From Planctomycetales bacterium (GTDB lineage: Bacteria > Planctomycetota > Planctomycetia > Pirellulales > Thermoguttaceae), in NCBI GenBank assembly GCA_007122045.1, contig SKJM01000536.1:1-5531 (forward strand): a DNA stretch of 5,531 nucleotides. Reading direction: 5' to 3'. The translations under genes were made by a program, and so were the position numbers. A model generated the notes under the pieces. It saw only the letters and a list, made by a program, of their open reading frames with translations. It did no database searches and was not told the DNA's origin. This document shows, in pieces, positions 1 through 5,531 of this stretch (position 1 is its first letter; each line of letters opens with the position of its first letter).

Positions 1-1
1 C

Positions 2-2113
2 GCGCTGGCGGCCGCCCGGGCGACGGTCCCGGCCGCCCGGGTACCCCGCGTCGTCCTGATGAGCGACGGCCACCTTCCCGGCGACGAGCCGGGGGCCGTG
101 GTGGCGGCGGCCGGTTGCCCGATCGATGTCGTGCCGCTTTCGCCGCCGGAGCACGAGGTATATATTGCCGCTGTGGAGGCGCCCGGCGAGGTTCGCCACG
201 CCGACCCGTTCCACGTGGACGTGATCGTACACGCGCTCCATGCCGACACGGGCCGCCTGGCCCTCCGCGTTGACGACGTGCCGTGGGAGGAGCGCGAGGT
301 GACCGTGGCGCCGGGTGAAAACCGGTTCCGATTCCGGCAGGTCGCCCGCAGCGGCCCGTGGATCCACTTGTCGGCCCAGATCGACGATTGCCGCGATACG
401 CTGCCGGAGAACAACCGGGCCACGGCGCTGGTGGCCGTGCGGCCGCGGCCGCGCATCCTGGTAGTGGACCCGCAGCCGGAACTGGCGGAAGCGTTGCGAC
501 AAGGGCTGGAGTCGGACGGCGCCTTCGACGTGGTGGTGAGGCCGGCCAGCGACCTGCCGCAGCGCCTCGACGCATTGCTGGAATACGACCTGCTGATCGC
601 CTCGAACGTGCCGGCGGAGAGGTTCTCAGCGAGGCAACTGGAAAGCGTGGAGCAGTATGTGCGCGATCACGGGGGCGGGCTGATCGTCGTGGGCGGCGAT
701 CGGGCGTTCACCGCCGGCGACTACGGCGGGACGCGCTTGGAGGCGATGCTGCCGGTCGAGGCGTACGTCCGGCCCGACAAACCGAGGCCCTCGCTGGCCA
801 TGACGCTTCTGATCGACCGGTCGGGTTCCATGCGCGGCAAGCCCATTGAGTTGGCCCGGCAGGCCGCCCGCCAGGCGGTGGCCCGGCTCAGCCCGGACGA
901 CTACGTCGGAATCCTGGCCTTCGAGGACCGGGTGCACTGGGCCGTTCCGTTGCAGCCGTTTTCCGACCGGGAACACATTATGGAGTTGATCGGCACGATC
1001 GACGCGGGCGGCCAAAGCAACATCTACCCGGCCATGGACCAGGCTTACCTGGCGCTGCGCGACGCGAGCACCGATCTGCGGCACATGATCGTCATCAGCG
1101 AGGGGACCTATCACCCGGACGATTACTACGCCCTGGTGCGGCAGATTGCCGAGGAGGGGATCACCATTTCGACGGTGGGCGTGGGCGACGAGGCGCCGAA
1201 GCAGCTTCTGCGGAACATCGCCGAGATCGCTTCCGGGGAGGCGTACTTTTGCAGGGATCCGGAAGAAATCGCCCGCATTTTGGAATTGGACGTGATGGCG
1301 GCGGGCAAACACGGCATTACCGAGGAGCCGTTTCGGCCGGCCGTGGTCCGCCCGACCCGCGTGCTCCAGGGCCTCGACCTGCGGGCGGCGCCGCCGCTGC
1401 TCGGTTACGTCGATACGCGGGCGAGGCCGGGCAGCCAGTTACTACTCGACTCGCCGGCGGGCGACCCGGTGCTGGCCTGGTGGCGCTATGGCCGTGGGGT
1501 GAGCATGGCCTTCACGTCCGACGTGCATACCCGTTGGGCCGCGGCGTGGCACCGCTGGCCCGCGTTCGGCGACTTCTGGACGCGCCTGGCCCGCTATGCG
1601 ATGCGGGCCGACGCCTCGGACCGGTTCACGGTGGAAATCACGCGCGGCGGGGCGCGGGCGGCGGCGGCGCTCGAGGTGGTCGATCGGGAGGGCCGCTGGC
1701 TCAACTCGGCCGAGGTGTCGCTTCGCGTGGACCGCCCCGACGGTCGGGAGGGGCAATTCGCCGCCGAACTCGTCCAGCCCGGCCGGTACGCCGCGACGGT
1801 TCCGAGCGAATTGCCGGGCGATTACCACCTGGAGTTTACCGTGGAGGTGCCCGGCGCGCCGGCCCACACGATCCGGCGGGGTTTTACGGTCGATTATCCG
1901 GAGCCGTTGCGCGTCCGGCCCACGAATACCGAGTTGCTGCGGCAGGTGGCCGATCAGAGCGGCGGCCTGTTTGACCCCTCGCCGGCCGAGGTGCTCCGCC
2001 CGGCCGAAACCGGGGTAGCGCGCACCCTGCGGCTGTGGCCGTGGCTGTTTTTCGCGGCCGTCGTGTTGTTCGTGGGCGACGTGGCGCTGAAGCGGTCCGG
2101 CCTTCGCGGTTAG
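2..2113 (+). CDS. Membrane-anchored vWA protein with glutamine-amidotransferase-like domain, 5' partial
   Basis: The frame is open to the left edge (703 residues visible), so the ATG at 59 is internal: residues around it (RVVLMSDGH) are the conserved vWA strand that ends in SDG. Visible order: the end of a first vWA domain (about 1-45); a beta-rich CARDB/Ig-like segment (about 50-148) ending in PENNRA; the first half of a class I glutamine-amidotransferase-like fold (about 150-262, RILVVD and GGGLIVVGGD); a second vWA domain (about 264-427) with the MIDAS motif DRSGS at 815-829; the second amidotransferase-like half (about 453-537, LAWWRYGRG, FTSD); a C-terminal beta domain; and one membrane helix (about 678-696) followed by KR. 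No cysteine nucleophile is seen in the amidotransferase part, so it is probably non-catalytic. By family knowledge such proteins are planctomycete membrane proteins, often near MoxR ATPase and DUF58 genes; most of this chain is likely extracytoplasmic. The role is unknown, perhaps metal-dependent protein binding. In the second vWA the usual MIDAS Thr and Asp are Ser (1016-1018) and Glu (1100-1102). Confidence 0.9.
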   Translation, partial: ALAAARATVPAARVPRVVLMSDGHLPGDEPGAVVAAAGCPIDVVPLSPPEHEVYIAAVEAPGEVRHADPFHVDVIVHALHADTGRLALRVDDVPWEEREVTVAPGENRFRFRQVARSGPWIHLSAQIDDCRDTLPENNRATALVAVRPRPRILVVDPQPELAEALRQGLESDGAFDVVVRPASDLPQRLDALLEYDLLIASNVPAERFSARQLESVEQYVRDHGGGLIVVGGDRAFTAGDYGGTRLEAMLPVEAYVRPDKPRPSLAMTLLIDRSGSMRGKPIELARQAARQAVARLSPDDYVGILAFEDRVHWAVPLQPFSDREHIMELIGTIDAGGQSNIYPAMDQAYLALRDASTDLRHMIVISEGTYHPDDYYALVRQIAEEGITISTVGVGDEAPKQLLRNIAEIASGEAYFCRDPEEIARILELDVMAAGKHGITEEPFRPAVVRPTRVLQGLDLRAAPPLLGYVDTRARPGSQLLLDSPAGDPVLAWWRYGRGVSMAFTSDVHTRWAAAWHRWPAFGDFWTRLARYAMRADASDRFTVEITRGGARAAAALEVVDREGRWLNSAEVSLRVDRPDGREGQFAAELVQPGRYAATVPSELPGDYHLEFTVEVPGAPAHTIRRGFTVDYPEPLRVRPTNTELLRQVADQSGGLFDPSPAEVLRPAETGVARTLRLWPWLFFAAVVLFVGDVALKRSGLRG

Positions 2114-2125
2114 CGCGGATTATCC

Positions 2126-2271
2126 ATGTAGGGCGGGACGAGGTCGCGTAAAGCCTTGGTGGGACTGCGCAAGCCACGCTTAGCCCGTTTGCACGCCGTG
2201 CGCTGGAACCACGCCGGGCCAGGCGACCGAAGTCCCACCAGGATCGTAGCTTGCTTGTCACCACCCTACAT
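2126..2271. repeat. Nested imperfect inverted repeat, REP- or MITE-like, between convergent genes
   Basis: Two arms of about 41 bp face each other (2126-2166 and 2231-2271). The outer ends match exactly over 8 bp (ATGTAGGG at 2126-2133, CCCTACAT at 2264-2271), and the inner ends over 10 bp (TGGTGGGACT at 2157-2166, AGTCCCACCA at 2231-2240). The arm middles have diverged, yet both arms are the same length, so all 42 positions align without a gap. The left arm holds the word GG(C/T)GGGAC twice (2132-2139, 2158-2165). The 64-bp centre has only short hairpins, such as GCAC-GCC-GTGC at 2191-2201. It fills most of the gap between the two convergent stop codons and could end transcription from both sides. 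No open reading frame in it looks real. Whether it is a repeat family in the genome cannot be seen from one copy. Confidence 0.6.
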
Positions 2272-2296
2272 CGTCATGAATCATCCGGGCTGGTGC

Positions 2297-3307
2297 CTAC
2301 TCGCGTCGGCGGAACTGCTCGCGGAGGCGGTCGAGCAGGGTGCGGCCGGCACGGACGCCCTCGTCGGCGAGTTGTCCGACGCCGTCGAAAATCTGGTCGA
2401 GCGCGGCCTTGCTCCGCGACGACTCGCCCTCGACCGCGGCGTCGGCCGTCTCCTGCGGGACGTCCTGCGCCGGCGCCCATGGTTCTTCGGCAAGGTCCTC
2501 GGCCGACAGCGGCTCCTCGGCCGGCGGCAGCTCGTCGGCCGGTTCTCGCGACGCTTCGCGAGCGACCCGCAAGACGACCAGCGTAGCGTCGTCGTATCGC
2601 ATCTCGCGCGCCGCCCGTAAGGCGTTGATCTGGTCGACCCATTCCGCCGGCCCGGCTTCCCAAAGCGTCGGCCAGTCGGGCGGCTCGTTCGCCTCGACGC
2701 GCCGGTACAGCCACTCGGCCACGGCGTCGGTCGCCAGCAGGAGGTGATCGTCGGGGAAACAGGTGACGTCGAGCGACGCGAATTGCATCAGGGCGTCCCG
2801 GCCCAGGTCGACGCTGCCCAGCGCCAGCGGGTTGTGTTCGAACTCGGCGGCCGCGCCGAGCGGAAAGTGGCGGATCAGCTCACCGTGCCGGACGTGGAAC
2901 AGGCAACTGTCGCCGATGGCGCGCGCTTGCAGACGCCACCCGCCGAACGCGCCGGCGTGGTCGGGTTGAAGCGGCACGAGCTGCGCCCACAGCAGGGTCG
3001 AGAAGGCCCCGGTCGGCAACTTGGCCTTTTGGAACCAGGCCAGACCGGTCGTGTCGATCCGCTCGTCCCATTGGCGGCGGCACGCGGCCAGCCACTCGGC
3101 GAATGGTTGGGCGTCGTCGGGTTCGGGCGGTTGCCGGACGACGGCTTCGACGAGCGTCTCCGCCCAGATCCCGGAGAAGATCGCCGAGGCCACGCCGTCG
3201 GCCACCGCGGCGATCCCGCGCTCGGGGTCGAAAGCGTACGCATCCTGGTTCTCGCCGGGATGTTCGGGGTCCTTCGCAAGCTGGAAGGCTTGGGCTTCAA
3301 AAGGCAT
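2297..3307 (-). CDS. PP2C-family protein phosphatase-like protein with acidic C-terminal tail
   Basis: The product is a 336-residue soluble protein, predicted to be a metal-dependent Ser/Thr phosphatase of the PP2C superfamily (PP2C_2-like). Motifs in order: ENQDA (19-23), ADG (36-38), TGAFSTLL (99-106), AIGDSCLF (130-137), LLATDAVAEWL (190-200) and YDDATLVVL (238-246). The acidic residues expected to hold the two metal ions are present (D22, D37, D194, D239/D240). The usual DGxGG reads DGVAS and the usual TDG reads TDA, so activity is likely but not certain. Residues about 251-295 are rich in Pro, Glu, Asp and Ala, and about 296-336 form a probable charged amphipathic helix ending in QFRRRE; neither is part of the catalytic fold. 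No signal peptide or membrane helix is seen. The ATG at 3307 is the first possible start, because an in-frame TAA lies at 3316-3314. No clear Shine-Dalgarno precedes it. Its substrate is unknown; the neighbouring vWA gene is convergent and need not be a partner. Confidence 0.85.
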   Translation of the reverse strand: MPFEAQAFQLAKDPEHPGENQDAYAFDPERGIAAVADGVASAIFSGIWAETLVEAVVRQPPEPDDAQPFAEWLAACRRQWDERIDTTGLAWFQKAKLPTGAFSTLLWAQLVPLQPDHAGAFGGWRLQARAIGDSCLFHVRHGELIRHFPLGAAAEFEHNPLALGSVDLGRDALMQFASLDVTCFPDDHLLLATDAVAEWLYRRVEANEPPDWPTLWEAGPAEWVDQINALRAAREMRYDDATLVVLRVAREASREPADELPPAEEPLSAEDLAEEPWAPAQDVPQETADAAVEGESSRSKAALDQIFDGVGQLADEGVRAGRTLLDRLREQFRRRE

Positions 3308-3386
3308 ACCAGGTTACCGCATCCAAGGAACACACCGGCCCGAAGGGGGCCGCCCCCCCACGATGACCGCTGCACCATGCCGTTTT

Positions 3387-3392
3387 ATTATA
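3387..3392 (-). promoter_or_regulatory. Candidate -10 hexamer for the phosphatase gene
   Basis: Read on the minus strand this is a perfect TATAAT inside an AT-rich patch (3383-3394) that stands out in very GC-rich DNA. It lies 80 bases upstream of the ATG at 3307. No convincing -35 box is found 16-18 bases further upstream, where the sequence overlaps the hairpin at 3398-3430. The leader it would make is GC-rich and self-complementary (for example GGCCC at 3337-3341 with GGGCC at 3347-3351). Inferred from the hexamer and position only. Confidence 0.4.
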
Positions 3393-3397
3393 CACCG

Positions 3398-3430
3398 CGT
3401 TCCGGCCGAAGGGGAGCTTCCCCCGGAACG
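3398..3430 (-). terminator. Strong hairpin just downstream of the ATP-grasp gene, possible terminator
   Basis: CGTTCCGG (3398-3405) pairs with CCGGAACG (3423-3430) as a perfect 8-bp stem. Inside it GAAG (3408-3411) pairs with CTTC (3417-3420) around a 5-base loop, with a CC/CC internal loop between the two stems. It begins 18 bases after the ATP-grasp stop codon. On the minus strand the hairpin is followed by an A/T-rich stretch with no clean T run, so it is not a textbook intrinsic terminator; it may instead protect the 3' end or work with Rho. Confidence 0.5.
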
Positions 3431-3447
3431 GTCGCCGGCGCCGGGCC

Positions 3448-4473
3448 CTAGCCGCGCCAGGCCGCCCGGTACGCCATGCCCAGGCCGAGAATCTTCTGGA
3501 GCAGCGCCTCGTAGGACATGCCCATCGCTTCGGCCGATTCGGCGAAATCTTCGCCGTATTCGAGGTTCGGGTTGGGATTGGCTTCCAGCACGTACACTCG
3601 CCCGTCGGGGCGCATCCGCAAGTCGAGTCGGGCGTAGCCGCTCAGCGACAGCGCGCGGTACACCCGTTTGCAAAGGTGCACGATCCGCTCCTCGGCCCCG
3701 GCGGGAAGGTCACGGGCCGCCCGGGTGCGGATGCCGTATTTCTTCTGATAATCGGGGTTGAACTTCACCCGCGCGGTGGCAATGCGTTGCACGTGTTCGG
3801 GCATCTTGGTGAACAGCATTTCCCACACCGGAAAGGTTTGCAGCCGCCGGTTCCCGAGGATGCCCACGTACAATTCCCGGCCGTCGATGTAATGCTCGGC
3901 AATGGCGTCGGTTTGCACCTGTTCGTGAATGAAAGTTACCCGATCCAGGAACTTCTCGTCGTTCGACACGACCGACGCCTGCGAGATTCCCAGCGAGGCC
4001 TCCTCGACGGCCGACTTGACCAGCAGGGGAAACCGGAGGTATTTCGGCCGCTTCACCTTTTGCCACCGGGGAAACAGGGCGAACCGCGGGGTGGGAATGC
4101 GATGGTACAGGAGAATCTGCTTGCACAGCGCCTTGTCGTGCGCCAGCATCAGCCCGCGCGGATTGCAGCCGGTGTATGCTTGCCGCATCAACTCCAGGTA
4201 CGCCACCACGTACTGATCGTACACCGCCACGCCGTGGAATTCTTCGAGCAGGTTGAAATGGACGTGGGGCTTGAAGTCGCGAATCTTCCGTCGGATCACC
4301 CCGAGGTCGTCGCGCACCCCCAGCGGCTGCGCGTCGTGCCCCATCTCGCGAAGGGTGGTGAGCACGTCGAATTCAGATTTCCAGCGGGCGATTTCCTTGT
4401 CGGTATAGCCGGCCAGCGTCTCGGGCGGGACGAGATCCTCGTGCATCAGGACGACGACGCGGCGCTTTTTCAT
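3448..4473 (-). CDS. D-Ala-D-Ala-ligase-like ATP-grasp carboxylate-amine ligase
   Basis: The 341-residue protein has the ATP-grasp fold. Enzymes of this type use ATP to activate a carboxylate as an acyl phosphate and join it to an amine or similar nucleophile. Residues 1-110 form the N-terminal domain (VVVLMHEDLVPP, FNLLEEFHG, YTGCNP). The ATP-grasp part shows KALCKQIL (114-121), the phosphate-binding lysine K153 in PLLVKS, the loop EEASLGIS (157-164), EHYIDGRE (193-200), and the metal-binding set D284, E297 and N299 in LEANPNPNL. It differs from housekeeping Ddl in its N-terminal domain and carries an insertion around 205-260 (TFPVWEMLF, ATARVKFNPDYQKKYG), so I do not name it ddl. The substrate is unknown. 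The ATG at 4473 gives the MKKRRVVVLMHED start typical of this family, although the frame is open upstream and no Shine-Dalgarno is seen. It lies 46 bp after the metallopeptidase gene on the same strand, probably one operon. Confidence 0.88.
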   Translation of the reverse strand: MKKRRVVVLMHEDLVPPETLAGYTDKEIARWKSEFDVLTTLREMGHDAQPLGVRDDLGVIRRKIRDFKPHVHFNLLEEFHGVAVYDQYVVAYLELMRQAYTGCNPRGLMLAHDKALCKQILLYHRIPTPRFALFPRWQKVKRPKYLRFPLLVKSAVEEASLGISQASVVSNDEKFLDRVTFIHEQVQTDAIAEHYIDGRELYVGILGNRRLQTFPVWEMLFTKMPEHVQRIATARVKFNPDYQKKYGIRTRAARDLPAGAEERIVHLCKRVYRALSLSGYARLDLRMRPDGRVYVLEANPNPNLEYGEDFAESAEAMGMSYEALLQKILGLGMAYRAAWRG

Positions 4474-4519
4474 GGACGTGGTTGAGGCCGATTGGGGTGC
4501 TTGGTCAGCTCGTTTAGCA

Positions 4520-5530
4520 CTAAAGGGCTACGCGGTGCCGCCCGCTGTGCAGGTAGTTCATCGTTTGCATGGTGAGCATCACCAGCGCGTCGCGCTTGGC
4601 CTGCTCGAACGGCTTGTCCAGCCGCAGGTCGAGTTCGCGGCACCGCTCGATCATCTCGCCCAGAAGCTGGTCGATGGTGTACTGGTATTCGCCGGTCCAC
4701 AGCGAGACGACTCGCCGCACTTCCGGCCGGATGCGCCGCAGGAACCCCGCGGCGCTGCGGCGGCCGTTGCCGGTGGCCTGCCGCGGGTCGGCGAAGAGCT
4801 TGCGCAGATCGCGGTCGTAGAACTCGGGGTAGTCGATGCCGTACCGGGCGCGCTTTTCGGCGTAATGCTCCGCCAACGTCTTGCGGATTTCCCGCAGCGG
4901 CGCAATCCGACGCCGCGAGCGGACCGGGGGGCGGACGTTCTTCAGTTCCGCCATCAGTTCGTCCACGTACCGGAGCTTCTTCAGCGCCGGCCATCCCCGG
5001 TACTGACTCCGCCACCGCGAGCGAGGCCGCAGCCAAACGGCGAACGTTTCCGCGAAGTCCTCGGCCGGATGGCTCTGGGCGTACCACGAATCGAGGTGCA
5101 GCACGTAGCTCTTGCTGTAGGGCTTGGGCTGGTAATAATCGGGGTACACCTGCGAGTACGGCCCGAACATCTCCCGCCAGCGGCGGCGGAAGTGCAGCCG
5201 GTACGCCGTGTCGAGGGCATGGCCTGCTTCGTGCCGCAGGATGCGCATGCACCACTCCTGCGTGCCGCCCTCCACTTCGAGCATCTGCTTGCGTTCCAGC
5301 CGCTCCAGCCGAGGGTGCGCCAGGTAAAAGGGAATGGCGATGCCCGGGACCCCGTCCTGCGAGAACCATTCGTCGGAGAGCCAGCAGTGCGGCCGGAAGA
5401 CGATCTCCCGCGCCTCCAACTCCTCGTACAGGCGCTCGATCCGCCGCTGGAGCACCGGGCCGGGCGACTTCAGCCCCAGGTCGCAGATACGCAACTGGAG
5501 CAGCTCGGCGTCGGCGTACTCCTCCCAGAA
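4520..5530 (-). CDS. Putative zinc metallopeptidase (HEAGH zincin), 5' partial
   Basis: The frame is open to the right edge (336 residues visible, beginning FWEEYADAELLQLRICDLG), so the true start is outside; the TTG at 5494 that could open a shorter frame is internal. The zinc motif HEAGH (5233-5219) sits in ILRHEAGHALDTAY and supplies two His ligands and the catalytic Glu. Some 50-60 residues later PAEDFAETFAVWL (about 5068-5030) offers acidic residues for the third ligand, most likely one of the two Glu. This matches the broad group annotated as putative zinc-binding metallopeptidase. The region between is rich in Tyr and Pro (PYSQVYPDYYQPKPYSKSY). The C-terminal half is basic and helical with no motif I recognise. 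No signal peptide or membrane helix is visible, but the N-terminus is missing. It precedes the ATP-grasp gene by 46 bp, which suggests that it acts on the ligase product or on a precursor of it. The substrate is unknown. Confidence 0.85.
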   Translation of the reverse strand, partial: FWEEYADAELLQLRICDLGLKSPGPVLQRRIERLYEELEAREIVFRPHCWLSDEWFSQDGVPGIAIPFYLAHPRLERLERKQMLEVEGGTQEWCMRILRHEAGHALDTAYRLHFRRRWREMFGPYSQVYPDYYQPKPYSKSYVLHLDSWYAQSHPAEDFAETFAVWLRPRSRWRSQYRGWPALKKLRYVDELMAELKNVRPPVRSRRRIAPLREIRKTLAEHYAEKRARYGIDYPEFYDRDLRKLFADPRQATGNGRRSAAGFLRRIRPEVRRVVSLWTGEYQYTIDQLLGEMIERCRELDLRLDKPFEQAKRDALVMLTMQTMNYLHSGRHRVAL

Positions 5531-5531
5531 G

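Noticed and set aside
59..61. ATG as start codon of the vWA protein
   Set aside because: It falls inside the conserved vWA strand RVVLMSDG, and the frame continues open to position 2.
626..1312. A 228-codon open frame on the minus strand
   Set aside because: It is opposite the second vWA domain and has low-complexity, Arg/His-rich composition without motifs.
2297..3307. TerY-type vWA-phosphatase-kinase triad involving the phosphatase and the vWA gene
   Set aside because: The two genes are convergent, are separated by a repeat, and no kinase is present; the vWA protein is a membrane amidotransferase-like type, not TerY-like.
3676..4485. A 269-codon open frame on the plus strand
   Set aside because: It lies opposite the ATP-grasp gene, whose motifs are clear; its translation shows no recognisable domain.
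4513..4524. Short palindrome TTTAG-CA-CTAAA over the metallopeptidase stop codon
   Set aside because: A 5-bp stem with a 2-base spacer is too short to form a stable hairpin and may be chance.
4470..5369. A long open frame (299 codons) antisense-frame companion of the metallopeptidase
   Set aside because: It overlaps the HEAGH gene on the same strand in another frame, is Arg/Ala/Pro-rich with no motif, and is the expected shadow of GC-rich coding DNA.
5492..5494. TTG as start codon of the metallopeptidase
   Set aside because: The upstream in-frame residues to the window edge (FWEEYADAELLQ) read as natural protein continuous with LRICDLGL, so the start lies outside.

Overview
The window is GC-rich bacterial DNA with dense coding, weak or absent Shine-Dalgarno sequences, and a set of families common in Planctomycetota: a large multidomain vWA / glutamine-amidotransferase-like membrane protein, a PP2C-type phosphatase, a D-Ala-D-Ala-ligase-like ATP-grasp protein and a HEAGH zinc metallopeptidase. 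I therefore infer a planctomycete (Pirellula-like) chromosome. This rests on recognised protein style, not on a database match.

Layout. Positions 2-2113 (+) hold the 3' part of a large membrane-anchored vWA protein whose start lies left of the window; the reading frame is open to the left edge. A 183-bp gap follows between convergent genes and contains a nested, imperfect inverted repeat (2126-2271). Three genes then run on the minus strand. In order of transcription they are a zinc metallopeptidase (5530-4520, its start beyond the right edge), an ATP-grasp ligase 46 bp downstream (4473-3448), and, after a 140-bp gap, a PP2C-like phosphatase (3307-2297). The 140-bp gap holds a strong hairpin just after the ATP-grasp gene and a perfect TATAAT on the minus strand, so the phosphatase is probably its own transcription unit.

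Function. The metallopeptidase and ATP-grasp gene look like one operon: one enzyme that could form an amide or peptide bond and one that could cut one. Such pairs suggest a peptide-tagging or amidoligase pathway of unknown product, and this is the most interesting system here. The vWA protein belongs to the type often found in MoxR-DUF58-BatA-like membrane operons; the rest of that operon would lie to the left, outside the window. The phosphatase keeps the acidic metal-binding residues but has altered glycine motifs and an acidic C-terminal tail. No RNA genes, CRISPR arrays, insertion sequences or phage genes were seen, and no stretch over 300 bases lacks a gene.
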